NCBI RefSeq assembly: GCF_047249845.1
Contig: NZ_JBKTWO010000005.1
Coordinates: 30,908 to 94,907 of the forward strand
Length of the DNA stretch: 64,000 nt
Direction: 5' to 3'
DNA from: Thomasclavelia sp047249845
GTDB taxonomy: Bacteria > Bacillota_I > Bacilli_A > Erysipelotrichales > Coprobacillaceae
Part shown: positions 25,974-35,457 of the stretch, in pieces
How the letters are laid out: every line of letters begins with the position of its first letter
Position numbering within the stretch: position 1 is the stretch's first letter
Position numbers and translations under genes: made by a program
The notes under the pieces: generated by a model
The model's input: only the letters and a program-made list of their open reading frames with translations
Databases searched by the model: none
What the model was told of the DNA's origin: nothing

Positions 25974-27143
25974 ATGTACATGGAAAAATTATACTCAACC
26001 GGTGAATTTGCTAAAATAGCAGGTGTCACACTAAGAACAATTAGATATTATGATAAAATTGGTCTTTTAAAACCAACAAAGATTCTTGATAATGGATATC
26101 GTAAATACTGTAATAATGATCTTATTACTCTTCAAAAAATACTTTCTTTAAAAGAATTAGGTTTTTCTTTAGAAGAAATCCATCCTTTAATTCAAGATGA
26201 CGATAAAGACAGTTTTAAAAAATCAATAAATATGCAAACTAATTTAATAGATCAAAAAATACAAAAGCTTACCGCCTTAAAAGAATCATTAAAGGCAACA
26301 AAAAAAATCTTAACAAAAAATGAAATAGCTTGGGATAAAATAATTGAACTTATCAAACTTTCATCAATTAATGAAGAAGTAATTAATCACTATATGAATG
26401 CCAAAAACCTTGAAACTCGTATTACACTTCACGATAAATTTTCTATCAATAAACAAGGATGGTTCCCCTGGTTATTTGAACAAATTGATTTTTCAACTGT
26501 TTATCGTTTACTTGAAATAGGTTGCGGTAATGGCAAGTTATGGAATTATAATCCATATAATTTACGTAATCGGGAAATATTCTTATCTGATATTTCAAGC
26601 GGTATGCTTGAAAAAGCAAAACATAATTTAGGTAATGATTATAATTATTTAAACATTAACTGTCAAAATATACCGTTTAAGAATAATTATTTTGATACAA
26701 TAGTTGCAAATCATGTTATTTTTTATTTAAAAGACCCACATCAAGGTTTATCAGAAATAACAAGAGTATTAAAAAAATCAGGTATTTTCTATTGTAGTAC
26801 TTATAGTAAAAATCATATGAAAGAAATTAGTAATATTGTTAAAGGTTTTGATGAACGTATTAATTTATCATCAAACTCTTTAGCTGAACTTTTTGGTTTA
26901 GAGAATGGTAAGGATATTTTATCCAACTACTTTAGTTTTGTTGATATTCGAAAATATAAAGACGCATTAATAGTTGATCAGGCGCAACCATTAATTGATT
27001 ATATTTTAAGTTGTCATGGGAATCAAAATGAATATATATTAAGTCATTTAAAAGAATTTAAATGTTATATAAATGATTTAATTAAACAATCTAATGGAAT
27101 AAAAATAACTAAAGACTCAGGTTTATTTATTTGTATAAAATAA
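25974..27143 (+). CDS. MerR-type regulator fused to a SAM-dependent methyltransferase
   Basis: 389 residues. N-terminal MerR DNA-binding domain (about 5-75): YSTGEFAKIAGVTLRTIRYY, then DKIGLLKP, and a coiled-coil dimerisation helix to about 125. C-terminal class I methyltransferase (about 150-385) with motif I LLEIGCGNGKLW, IFLSDISSGML and a later VANHVIFYLKD. The pairing suggests that a small molecule bound or methylated by the enzyme part controls transcription. There is no Shine-Dalgarno; a TATAAT at 25967-25972 lies immediately before the ATG, so the mRNA may be leaderless. It is divergent from the hexosaminidase gene. Confidence 0.85.
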   Translation: MYMEKLYSTGEFAKIAGVTLRTIRYYDKIGLLKPTKILDNGYRKYCNNDLITLQKILSLKELGFSLEEIHPLIQDDDKDSFKKSINMQTNLIDQKIQKLTALKESLKATKKILTKNEIAWDKIIELIKLSSINEEVINHYMNAKNLETRITLHDKFSINKQGWFPWLFEQIDFSTVYRLLEIGCGNGKLWNYNPYNLRNREIFLSDISSGMLEKAKHNLGNDYNYLNINCQNIPFKNNYFDTIVANHVIFYLKDPHQGLSEITRVLKKSGIFYCSTYSKNHMKEISNIVKGFDERINLSSNSLAELFGLENGKDILSNYFSFVDIRKYKDALIVDQAQPLIDYILSCHGNQNEYILSHLKEFKCYINDLIKQSNGIKITKDSGLFICIK

Positions 27144-27158
27144 ACCTGAGTCTTTTTA
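27111..27158. terminator. Bidirectional terminator overlapping the MerR-methyltransferase 3' end
   Basis: Perfect 15-bp arms (27111-27125 and 27141-27155); the right arm contains the stop codon. T runs exist on both strands, so it also ends the rfb operon coming from the other side. Confidence 0.85.
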
Positions 27159-27159
27159 T

Positions 27160-28185
27160 CTATTTTACTTTTCCAGCATACATTTTTTCAAAATAATTTT
27201 GATATTCTCCAGAAAGAATATTTTGCCACCATTCTTTGTTATCTAAATACCACTGAATCGTTTGTTGAATACCAGTATCAAAGTTATATTTTGGCTTCCA
27301 TCCAAGTTCAGTTTCTAACTTAGTTGGATCAATTGCATATCTTCTATCATGCCCTTTACGATCTTCAACATATTTAATTAAAGATTCAGGTTTATCTAAT
27401 GCTTTTAAGATTGTTTGAACAACTTCTAAATTAGTTCTTTCATTATGTCCACCAACATTATATACTTCACCAACGCGACCATTTCTAATAATTAGATCGA
27501 TTGCAACACAGTGATCATATACATGTAACCAGTCACGAACATTATCACCTTTACCATATACTGGTAATTCTTCATCAGCTAAAGCTCTTGAAATCATTAA
27601 TGGAATTAACTTTTCAGGGAAATGATATGGACCATAGTTATTTGAACATCTAGAAATAGTTACTGGTAATCCAAAAGTACGATGATAAGCTAAAACAAAT
27701 AAATCTGCAGAAGCTTTTGATGAACTATAAGGACTAGATGTGTGTAATGGTGTTGTTTCAGTAAAGAACAAATCAGGTCGATCTAAAGGTAGGTCACCAT
27801 ATACTTCATCAGTAGATACTTGATGATATCTTTTTACTCCAAATTCTTTAGCTGCATCTAATAAAGTAGTTGTTCCCATAACATTTGTTTTAACGAAGAT
27901 TTCAGGATCAGTAATACTTCTATCAACATGTGATTCTGCTGCGAAGTTAACAACAACATCAAATTTTTCTTCTTCAAATAACTTAAAGATGAATTCACGG
28001 TCAGCAATATCACCTTTAACAAATTTATAATTCGGTTTACCTTCAACTGGTTTACAAGTCTCTAAGTTTCCAGCATAAGTTAATAAATCTAAGTTAACGA
28101 TCATATCTTCTGGATAAGTTTCAACCATATAGTGAACAAAGTTTCCACCGATGAAACCTGCTCCACCTGTTACTAAAATTTTCAT
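27160..28185 (-). CDS. rfbB: dTDP-glucose 4,6-dehydratase
   Basis: 341 residues, full length for RmlB. Rossmann motif VTGGAGFIGGNFVHY at the start, substrate/NAD contacts in NFAAESHVDRS, the STDEVYGD motif, and the catalytic YSSSKASADLFV (Tyr-x3-Lys). It converts dTDP-glucose to dTDP-4-keto-6-deoxyglucose, the second step towards dTDP-L-rhamnose. It is the last gene of the rfbA-rfbC-rfbB operon, with rfbC ending 1 nt upstream. Confidence 0.96.
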   Translation of the reverse strand: MKILVTGGAGFIGGNFVHYMVETYPEDMIVNLDLLTYAGNLETCKPVEGKPNYKFVKGDIADREFIFKLFEEEKFDVVVNFAAESHVDRSITDPEIFVKTNVMGTTTLLDAAKEFGVKRYHQVSTDEVYGDLPLDRPDLFFTETTPLHTSSPYSSSKASADLFVLAYHRTFGLPVTISRCSNNYGPYHFPEKLIPLMISRALADEELPVYGKGDNVRDWLHVYDHCVAIDLIIRNGRVGEVYNVGGHNERTNLEVVQTILKALDKPESLIKYVEDRKGHDRRYAIDPTKLETELGWKPKYNFDTGIQQTIQWYLDNKEWWQNILSGEYQNYFEKMYAGKVK

Positions 28186-28761
28186 TTATTTATCTCCTTC
28201 GAATTTAAAATTACAATCACTTTCATCTAATGTAGGACCATTTTTATCTTTATCTGATAAGATTGGTTCAATTCCATTTAATAATCCGCCCCAATCAACA
28301 TTGACCGAAGGATCATCGTAACGAATTCCCCGATCATGTTCTTTAGAGTATAAATTATCTACTTTGTATCTAAATTCAACATTATCAGTTAATGTTAAGA
28401 AACCATGAGCAAATCCTCGAGGAATAAAGAACATCTTCTTATTTTCTTCACTCAACTCTACTGCAACCCATTGTTTATAAGTTGGAGAACCTTTACGAAT
28501 ATCAACAGCGACATCAATAACAGTTCCTTTAGTACAGCTAACTAATTTAGCTTGGGCCATTGGATCATTTTGAAAATGCAAGCCTCTTAAAGTTCCTTTT
28601 TTTGCTGTAAATGACATATTATCTTGAACAAAAACATTATCAATTCCTAATTCATGAAAATTACTAGTTGAATAAGTTTCCATGAAATAACCACGATGAT
28701 CACCATGAACATCTGGTTCTATAATAACAACACCTGGGATCTTAGTTTCAATTTTTTTCAT
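28186..28761 (-). CDS. rfbC: dTDP-4-dehydrorhamnose 3,5-epimerase
   Basis: 191 residues, typical for RmlC. Cupin with DHRGYFMETYS, QDNMSFTAKKGTLRGLHFQ (catalytic His in the LRGLHFQ motif), DVAVDIRKGSPTYKQW and PRGFAHGFLTL. It epimerises C3 and C5 of dTDP-4-keto-6-deoxyglucose. It is the middle gene of the operon, 11 nt after rfbA. Confidence 0.96.
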   Translation of the reverse strand: MKKIETKIPGVVIIEPDVHGDHRGYFMETYSTSNFHELGIDNVFVQDNMSFTAKKGTLRGLHFQNDPMAQAKLVSCTKGTVIDVAVDIRKGSPTYKQWVAVELSEENKKMFFIPRGFAHGFLTLTDNVEFRYKVDNLYSKEHDRGIRYDDPSVNVDWGGLLNGIEPILSDKDKNGPTLDESDCNFKFEGDK

Positions 28762-28772
28762 TTTTCTACCTC

Positions 28773-29654
28773 TTATTGATCTATAAATTTACCATCTAAT
28801 ACATCTTTTAAATATTTACCATATTGGTTCTTCTTATACAATTCATATGAAGTATTAAGCTGATCTTTAGAAATCCAACCGTTATTATAAGCTATTTCCT
28901 CAAGACATGCAATCTTCCGGTTTTGATGTGTTTCTACAGTTTTAACAAAGTTAGTTGCATCGACTAAACTTTCATGAGTTCCTGTATCTAACCAGGTAAA
29001 TCCTTGTCCTAATAAAGTTACATCTAAAGTTCCATTATCTAGATAGATTTTATTTAAATCAGTAATTTCTAATTCACCACGAGCACTTGGTTTAATACTT
29101 TTAGCAAACTCTACAACATTTTTATCATAGAAATATAAACCTGTTACTGCGTAATTAGATTTAGGATTAGCTGGTTTTTCTTCTAAAGAAACAGCTTTTC
29201 CATTCTCATCAAATTCAACTACTCCAAATCGTTCAGGATCATCAACATAATAACCAAATACAGTTGCTCCACTAAACTTGTTTGCAGCTGCTCTTAATCT
29301 CTTACCTAACCCATGACCATGAAAAATATTATCACCTAAAACCATGGCACAAGCTTCACCATCTATAAATTCTTCACCTAAAATAAATGCTTGAGCTAAA
29401 CCATCTGGGGATGGCTGTACTTTATATTGAAGGGTAATTCCAAATTGACTACCATCACCTAATAATTCTTCAAATCTTGGTGTGTCATCAGGAGTAGAAA
29501 TAATTAATATATCTTTAATTCCTGCCTCCATTAATATGCTCAATGGGTAATATATCATTGGTTTATCGTAGATTGGTAATAGTTGTTTACTTGTTACTTG
29601 AGTTAGAGGATATAGTCTTGTTCCTGATCCTCCTGCTAATACAATGCCTTTCAT
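28773..29654 (-). CDS. rfbA: Glucose-1-phosphate thymidylyltransferase
   Basis: 293 residues, full length for RmlA. The nucleotidyltransferase signature GIVLAGGSGTRLYPLT is at the start, followed by KQLLPIYDKPMIYYPLS, the Mg-binding VLGDNIFHG and EKPANPKSNYAVTGLYFYD. It makes dTDP-glucose from dTTP and glucose-1-phosphate, opening the dTDP-rhamnose pathway. First gene of the operon; dTDP-sugars made here would feed wall polysaccharide or exopolysaccharide synthesis. Confidence 0.96.
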   Translation of the reverse strand: MKGIVLAGGSGTRLYPLTQVTSKQLLPIYDKPMIYYPLSILMEAGIKDILIISTPDDTPRFEELLGDGSQFGITLQYKVQPSPDGLAQAFILGEEFIDGEACAMVLGDNIFHGHGLGKRLRAAANKFSGATVFGYYVDDPERFGVVEFDENGKAVSLEEKPANPKSNYAVTGLYFYDKNVVEFAKSIKPSARGELEITDLNKIYLDNGTLDVTLLGQGFTWLDTGTHESLVDATNFVKTVETHQNRKIACLEEIAYNNGWISKDQLNTSYELYKKNQYGKYLKDVLDGKFIDQ

Positions 29655-29684
29655 CTTAAAAAGCCTCCTTATTTACATAATTAT

Positions 29685-29713
29685 ATTAAACCCTAACGTT
29701 ACGTAATGGTCAA
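29685..29713 (-). promoter_or_regulatory. Putative promoter of the rfbACB operon
   Basis: Minus-strand TTGACC (29708-29713) and TTTAAT (29685-29690) with 17 nt between. The spacer contains the palindromic string TAACGTTA, a possible regulator site. Confidence 0.45.
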
Positions 29714-29807
29714 GTGTTAATTTTAAATATACACTTTATTGTATTGAATAGAAAACAATAATAAGCTAAAATATATTAAATTATATTTCTAAGAAAAGAG
29801 AGTGTTT

Positions 29808-30656
29808 ATGAAAAATATTCAAAATATTATTGGCATATTATTAGGCAATACCTTATATGCCTTAGCTGTAGCAATGTTTATTATACCAAATAACCTTATT
29901 ACTGGTGGTACAACAGGAATGGCATTATTATTAGAGACCACTATTAATATACCAATTACTATTTTTGTATCTATTTTTAATATTACTATGTTTATACTTG
30001 GTTGGAAAGTTTTAGGTAGGAAGTTCGCATTAACCACATTAATCAGCTCATTTTATTATCCAATGATATTAGGAGTATTTGAAAAACTTTTTGAACATGA
30101 GATAATGAGTACTGATACTTTATTATGTGTCATCCTTGCTGGATTAATGATTGGTTTAGCAATTGGCTTAGTTATTCGCTGTGGAGCAAGTACAGGAGGT
30201 ATGGATATTCCTCCACTAATTTTAAATAAGAAATTAGGGTTTCCTATTTCTGTTAGTATGTATGGATTTGACTTTTTAATATTACTTGGACAAATGATTA
30301 TTCGAGAACGTGAAATGATTTTTTATGGTATATTATTAGTTCTTATATATACGATCGTACTAGATAAGGTATTAGTTATTGGTAAATCACAAATACAGAT
30401 TAAAATTATAAGTAAAAATTATGAAGAAATTAATGCAATGATTATTAATAGATTAGATCGTGGAACAACTTTGATCCATGGAGAAACTGGTTATAAACAT
30501 AATAAATATCCTGTTGTATTAACTGTAGTAAATAATCGTGAATTAACACATTTAAACAATTATGTATATGATATAGACCCTGATGCTTTCATGATCATTA
30601 ATAAAGTTAACGAAGTCAGAGGTAAAGGATTCTCATCTGCTAAAAAATATGAATAA
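29808..30656 (+). CDS. YitT-family membrane protein
   Basis: 282 residues from the ATG at 29808, 6 nt after GAGAG. Five to six transmembrane helices (about 7-190) form the YitT domain, including IPNNLITGGTTGMAL and IRCGASTGGMDIPPLI. A cytoplasmic C-terminal DUF2179 domain (about 205-280) follows, with IINRLDRGTTLIHGETGY. The function is uncharacterised; family members are often linked to stress or transport. Stand-alone gene divergent from rfbA. Confidence 0.9.
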   Translation: MKNIQNIIGILLGNTLYALAVAMFIIPNNLITGGTTGMALLLETTINIPITIFVSIFNITMFILGWKVLGRKFALTTLISSFYYPMILGVFEKLFEHEIMSTDTLLCVILAGLMIGLAIGLVIRCGASTGGMDIPPLILNKKLGFPISVSMYGFDFLILLGQMIIREREMIFYGILLVLIYTIVLDKVLVIGKSQIQIKIISKNYEEINAMIINRLDRGTTLIHGETGYKHNKYPVVLTVVNNRELTHLNNYVYDIDPDAFMIINKVNEVRGKGFSSAKKYE

Positions 30657-30660
30657 AATT

Positions 30661-30690
30661 AAACCGTGTACAAAATCTGTACACGGTTTT
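30661..30690. terminator. Bidirectional terminator between yitT-type and L,D-transpeptidase genes
   Basis: Perfect 12-bp arms AAACCGTGTACA (30661-30672) and its complement (30678-30689), four bases from both converging stop codons. Confidence 0.85.
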
Positions 30691-30693
30691 CTA

Positions 30694-32196
30694 TCAATAA
30701 TGAATAAACACTGGATCACCAGTTTTGACAAGTTCATACAAAGTTTTTGCATCATCATATTGCAAGTTAATACACCCATGTGAACCTTTTGTTAAATAAA
30801 GTGTTGGTGACCAATTTGCCCAATCACTACGCTCAAGATAATGATATCCTGTACCAGTCCACATTATTCGAACCCAAAACTTTGATGGAGTTCTATAATC
30901 TTCTCCAACTAATAGTTTTTCAGGCATCTTTTCTTTAACATACCAAACTCCTGTACGAGTAATTCGATCTTCGGTTGGTGGCATACCCGTCACACATTTA
31001 CTTGAAAATACTAGTTGTCCATCTTTATATACATATACCATCTGTTCAGTTATATCTATTTCACTATAGTTTTGAGTATCCCAGTCATTTTCAAAATTTT
31101 TATAATCTTTTTTATAGCCTTTATTACTATAAACTGGTTCTAATTGAGTAGTCAAAGCTTTTATATTCTCTTTACTGTGATCACTTATATATGCATTAAT
31201 AAGTTTACTATTGGTTTTATCAGTTATAATATCATATACTTGATCAACAATTTTTTCATAATCAAGTCGCCAGCCATAATCTCCTCCTGATATTTCAATT
31301 ACTTGTCCAGAATGAGTAGTAAAATTTCGTTTTTTTCCAACTGTTTTATATTTTAAACAAAAGTCTTCAATCCATTCACTCATACTATCTTTATCAATAG
31401 TTACTTTACCTTCTTCATCTATTTTGATCCAATCTTTTATATTATCAGGTGTAATACTTTCTGTTACACCTTCTCCCATATCCCAGATAATCCAATTTAG
31501 AAGGTAATTGTTATAAGTTTCAAGTTGTTTTTTCAGTTTCTTTTTATCAATTTCAGCAGACGACTTCTTATATATATTTGGATAAGTTTTAGTATCGTTT
31601 AAATCAATTTTAGGAGTAATTTTTTTCAATGCTTTCTTAACTAACGAATTAAATTTTTCTGAATCTAATTCATTACCTTCAATTTCATCAACAATTTTAC
31701 CACTTTTAGTTTCATTATTATATTCTACATGAGCACTCACTGATTTCTTAATCTGATATGCTTCACTACCTGTTATCAAGATTGATTCATTTATTAACTT
31801 ATCTACTCTATCTTGATCATATGAAACTTTTAAGTTAATTTCATGATCATGATTTGAAAATATACTAAATATACTTCTGTTATTTTTATGACTTGAAAAG
31901 TCTTTTTCTAGATTACTTTTAAAATCAACTAATAAATCAATATCTTTACCATTTATTTTAAATGATATATCATCTTTACCTACAATTTCTAAAGTATAAT
32001 TTTTAATAGTCTTATCAAATAATTTTTTTGACTCTGTATAGGTCATGTTAGATACATTTATACCATTGATACTAGTATTTGGATACCATTTATCCTGGTA
32101 ATACATAGATACTGTAAAATACAATAAAACATATCCAAAAATAACAGCTCCTATAACCTTTATTTTCTTTTTAACTCTTCTTCTTTTTCTTTTCAT
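30694..32196 (-). CDS. L,D-transpeptidase with PG-binding accessory domain
   Basis: 500 residues. Lys/Arg-rich start and one transmembrane anchor (about 9-27), then a long extracytoplasmic region with a YkuD-associated PG_binding_4 domain (about 250-340). The C-terminal YkuD domain (about 375-500) has the catalytic motif SHGCINL (Cys nucleophile) and YHYLERSDWANW. It makes 3-3 crosslinks in peptidoglycan or attaches proteins to it, outside the membrane. It has its own terminator; the promoter region is the 157-bp gap to the LCP gene upstream. Confidence 0.93.
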   Translation of the reverse strand: MKRKRRRVKKKIKVIGAVIFGYVLLYFTVSMYYQDKWYPNTSINGINVSNMTYTESKKLFDKTIKNYTLEIVGKDDISFKINGKDIDLLVDFKSNLEKDFSSHKNNRSIFSIFSNHDHEINLKVSYDQDRVDKLINESILITGSEAYQIKKSVSAHVEYNNETKSGKIVDEIEGNELDSEKFNSLVKKALKKITPKIDLNDTKTYPNIYKKSSAEIDKKKLKKQLETYNNYLLNWIIWDMGEGVTESITPDNIKDWIKIDEEGKVTIDKDSMSEWIEDFCLKYKTVGKKRNFTTHSGQVIEISGGDYGWRLDYEKIVDQVYDIITDKTNSKLINAYISDHSKENIKALTTQLEPVYSNKGYKKDYKNFENDWDTQNYSEIDITEQMVYVYKDGQLVFSSKCVTGMPPTEDRITRTGVWYVKEKMPEKLLVGEDYRTPSKFWVRIMWTGTGYHYLERSDWANWSPTLYLTKGSHGCINLQYDDAKTLYELVKTGDPVFIHY

Positions 32197-32330
32197 GATT
32201 TTTGAACAATATACTCCTCTTTACACTTTACTCTATCCCTATATTTATTTTACGACCATTATATCATAAAAATCAATTGATTCAATTAATTCGATTAATT
32301 AACAATAAAAACAATATTTATTACTAATTT

Positions 32331-32355
32331 AAAAGTCGACTTTATATAGTCGACT
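32331..32355 (-). terminator. Terminator of the first LCP gene
   Basis: Arms AGTCGACT (32334-32341) and AGTCGACT (32348-32355), each self-complementary, followed on the minus strand by TTTAAATT. The stop codon lies inside the hairpin. Confidence 0.7.
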
Positions 32356-33856
32356 AGTTTAATCCTTTTACATCACTATCTGTAAGTTTCTTACCATTCT
32401 CTATTTTATCAATTACTTTAATAATTTTATTTAAAACTTTTTTATCTGGAATTGTAATATATGTTTTTTTACCCTTTTGTGAATAGGTATCATAGCTTTT
32501 ATCACCTTCTCCAGTAATTTGAACATTAAAAATTTCCCAATTAGCCATATCATCTAACTGCATATTAACTAGAGATTTAATATCGTCACTAGTCATATCT
32601 GTTTCAAAACTACCTTCAACAGCAGACAATATATTATTATAATTAGTTATAATCTTTGGAGACATAGCTTTTTTAAGCATTGCTTTTAATAATCTTTGCT
32701 GATTTTTACCACGATCAAAATCGCCACCAGGTAAAGCATACCTTTCTCTTACAAAACATAATGCTTTATCCCCACTCATCTCATTAATACCCTTTTTAAT
32801 TTTATAGTTACCATGCAAAGTTGTAAATTCATATGGTGATTCTACTTCAACACCACCTAATGCATCAATAATGTTGGTAATTCCGCTAAAATTAGTTTTT
32901 GCATAATAATTAACTTTTAATTTTAAGAAATCTTCTAGTGTTTGTATCGTTTCATTGATTCCATACATTGCAGAATGAGTTATTTTATCCATCTTTCCAT
33001 TTTTATGTAAATTTATTTGTGTATCACGTGGAACACTAACCATTAAAACTTGTTTTTCAATTGGATTGACACAAACTACTAAATTAACATCTGCCCTTGA
33101 TATTGTAGATACTGATCCATATGTATCTATCCCTGTTAAATATACAATAAATGGGTTTTCTGTCACATCAGTTTTTGTAGTTACTGTTTCCAATTTTTCT
33201 TGAACTTCCATTTTATAAACTAATCTAGTTTCATCTGTAAAACTTTCATGATTTGTTTCTAATACTCCTAAATATGATTGATCAGCAACAATACAATCAA
33301 CTTCTCCTTCATATAATGCATCAGCCAATTCTGCATAATCATCATAATTTTTCTTTTCCGGTTCTTTATCAATCTTATCCTGAATTTGTGCTAAAGCATT
33401 TGTAATATCAGAAATACTAGTCTTATTTTCAATACCAAAAGTCTTTCCCTTCAAATCTGTGACTTTTTGTATATCACCATTTTTCATAGCATATACAGCA
33501 ATAACTCGAGTTTGCATAAAAGCACTCGTTATATTGCTGATAAAATTATCACCAATCGATGCATATACACTTCCAGTTATAAATAAAGCAGATAATAATA
33601 TACTGACTAGTTTACTTATAAATATTCTTTTATACGATCCTGTACGTCTTTTCTTTCTAGCTCCAGAAGTTATCCAAATCATTTCTATAAATAACAATAA
33701 CAACAATATAACTACTAAGCTAAAATAATATTTAACTGGTACCATCTTTAATACATAAATATATCTTAAAAATATAATTGTAGTAATTAATTGTATTGTT
33801 AATATTACCCCTTTTGAAGTAAATTTAGAAAATAAACTTTTTTTCTTTTTTCTCAC
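32354..33856 (-). CDS. LytR-CpsA-Psr (LCP) family glycopolymer ligase, copy 1
   Basis: 500 residues. Three N-terminal hydrophobic segments, then an extracytoplasmic module (about 105-215) that reads like a solute-binding protein fragment (DLKGKTFGIENKTS, ALYEGEVDCIVADQ). The LCP domain follows (about 220-430): VSVPRDTQINLHKNGKMDK, a FSGITNIIDALGGVEVES block and the Arg-rich FVRERYALPGGDFDRG. LCP enzymes move lipid-linked glycopolymers such as teichoic acids or capsule onto peptidoglycan. GTG start 7 nt after AGGTGA. A closely similar gene lies just upstream. Confidence 0.93.
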   Translation of the reverse strand: MRKKKKSLFSKFTSKGVILTIQLITTIIFLRYIYVLKMVPVKYYFSLVVILLLLLFIEMIWITSGARKKRRTGSYKRIFISKLVSILLSALFITGSVYASIGDNFISNITSAFMQTRVIAVYAMKNGDIQKVTDLKGKTFGIENKTSISDITNALAQIQDKIDKEPEKKNYDDYAELADALYEGEVDCIVADQSYLGVLETNHESFTDETRLVYKMEVQEKLETVTTKTDVTENPFIVYLTGIDTYGSVSTISRADVNLVVCVNPIEKQVLMVSVPRDTQINLHKNGKMDKITHSAMYGINETIQTLEDFLKLKVNYYAKTNFSGITNIIDALGGVEVESPYEFTTLHGNYKIKKGINEMSGDKALCFVRERYALPGGDFDRGKNQQRLLKAMLKKAMSPKIITNYNNILSAVEGSFETDMTSDDIKSLVNMQLDDMANWEIFNVQITGEGDKSYDTYSQKGKKTYITIPDKKVLNKIIKVIDKIENGKKLTDSDVKGLN

Positions 33857-33934
33857 TATTTTTCACCTCATAATCACTTTTTATCTTAGCACACTAACAA
33901 GTCATATCAAAGGGCTTTTTGTCTAATATATTGA

Positions 33935-33957
33935 AAGAGCTTCATATAGAAGCTCTT
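33935..33957 (-). terminator. Hairpin after the second LCP gene
   Basis: Arms AAGAGCTTC (33935-33943) and GAAGCTCTT (33949-33957), directly after the stop codon. The T run is weak, so it may only attenuate between the two LCP genes. Confidence 0.55.
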
Positions 33958-33960
33958 CTT

Positions 33961-35457
33961 TTAATTACCTAATCCTTCTAAATCATCCTCACTGATTGTT
34001 CCACCTTGTTCAACTGTATCAATAAGTTTCTTTATTTTTTTAACTTGTTTAACATTTGGTTTCATTACATATACTTCAGTTCCCCACATAGAATAAGTTT
34101 TACTTGTTTGATAACCATTTCCTTGAACTTGAACATTGTACATTGTCCAATCTGACATATCATTTAATTGCATATTCAGTAAAGATTTAATTTCCTTACT
34201 CGACATATCTGTTTCAAAACTACCTTCGATTGCACTTAAGATATTATTAAAATTTGTAATAATTTTAGGAGACATAGCTTTATCCAACATTGCTTTTAAT
34301 ATCTTCTGTTGATTTCTACCACGATCAAAATCTCCATTAGGTAATGAATATCGCTCTCTTACAAAGCATAATGCTTTATCACCATTCATTTCATTTATAC
34401 CTTTTTCTATTTGATAATTACCATGTAATGTTTTAAATTTATAATCAGAATCTACCGTTATGCCACCTAAAGCATCAACAATATTTGTCATTCCACTAAA
34501 ATTAGTTCTTGCAAAATAATTTATTTGAACATCCAAGAAATCCTCAATTGTACTAATTGTTTCACTAGTTCCATAAATTCCTGTATGTGTTAATTTATCC
34601 ATTTTGCCATTTTTGTTTAATTTTATTTCACAGTCACGAGGAATACTTGTCATTAATATCTGTTTAGATTTAGGATTAACAGTTACAATCAAATTAACAT
34701 CACTACGTGCTACTGTATTAACACTACCATATGTATCTATTCCTGTTACATAAACTGTAAACGGTTTTTCTGTTACATCAGTTTGTTTTGTTGTAACATG
34801 TAGCTTTGCATCATACTCATAAGATTTGATAATTTTTGTCTCGTCATCAAAACCTTCATGATTTGCTTCTAACATAGATTTATATTCTTGTCCTACGACT
34901 ATAGCATCTACTTCATCATTATATAAAGCATCAGCCAAAGTTGAATAGTCATCAAATTTTGTAAGCTCTTGTTCTCCTATCTCTTCTTCCAAATCAGAAA
35001 TAGCTTTAGCAATAGTAGTCGTATCGTGCTGATATGAAACTCCAAATTTTTTTCCATTTAATTGACTTAATTTTGTTATACTGTTTTTTTTCATAGTAAT
35101 TACAGAAATTAAATACTTTTGATTCTTAGCATCAGATACATTATCAAAAAAATCATTACCTCTTATAGTATATGTTGTCCCTACCATCAATAATATACTT
35201 ATTAGTAAACTTACAATTTTTGTTATTACTGAACGTTTACTTCGTAATCCTTCTTTTTGTTTTTTTTGTCCACTTAACATTATCAAGAAAAATATAATAA
35301 TTAAAATTGCTAATGTAACAGTTATTGGGGTTAGGTATTTTAAAGGCACTAAATCTAATTTAAATATAAAATATGTAAACACTGCAGTTGATATCAATTG
35401 CACTGTTAAAATCAAATATTTAGAAGTAATAAATTTTATAAACTTATTTTCTTTCAT
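33961..35457 (-). CDS. LytR-CpsA-Psr (LCP) family glycopolymer ligase, copy 2
   Basis: 498 residues with the same architecture as its neighbour at 32354-33856: three membrane segments, a solute-binding-like insert (LNGKKFGVSYQHDTTTIAKA, ALYNDEVDAIVVGQ) and an LCP domain with SIPRDCEIKLNKNGKMDK, FSGMTNIVDALGG and FVRERYSLPNGDFDRG. The pair arose by tandem duplication and has diverged mostly in the membrane part and the C-terminal tail. Strong GAGGAGGT before ATG. Likely role: attachment of wall polymers, perhaps the rhamnose-containing one suggested by rfbACB. Confidence 0.93.
   Translation of the reverse strand: MKENKFIKFITSKYLILTVQLISTAVFTYFIFKLDLVPLKYLTPITVTLAILIIIFFLIMLSGQKKQKEGLRSKRSVITKIVSLLISILLMVGTTYTIRGNDFFDNVSDAKNQKYLISVITMKKNSITKLSQLNGKKFGVSYQHDTTTIAKAISDLEEEIGEQELTKFDDYSTLADALYNDEVDAIVVGQEYKSMLEANHEGFDDETKIIKSYEYDAKLHVTTKQTDVTEKPFTVYVTGIDTYGSVNTVARSDVNLIVTVNPKSKQILMTSIPRDCEIKLNKNGKMDKLTHTGIYGTSETISTIEDFLDVQINYFARTNFSGMTNIVDALGGITVDSDYKFKTLHGNYQIEKGINEMNGDKALCFVRERYSLPNGDFDRGRNQQKILKAMLDKAMSPKIITNFNNILSAIEGSFETDMSSKEIKSLLNMQLNDMSDWTMYNVQVQGNGYQTSKTYSMWGTEVYVMKPNVKQVKKIKKLIDTVEQGGTISEDDLEGLGN

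Noticed and set aside
33020..33035. Degenerate parS-like sequence inside the first LCP gene
   Set aside because: Two of 16 positions differ from the consensus and the site lies in a conserved coding motif (SVPRDT); likely chance.
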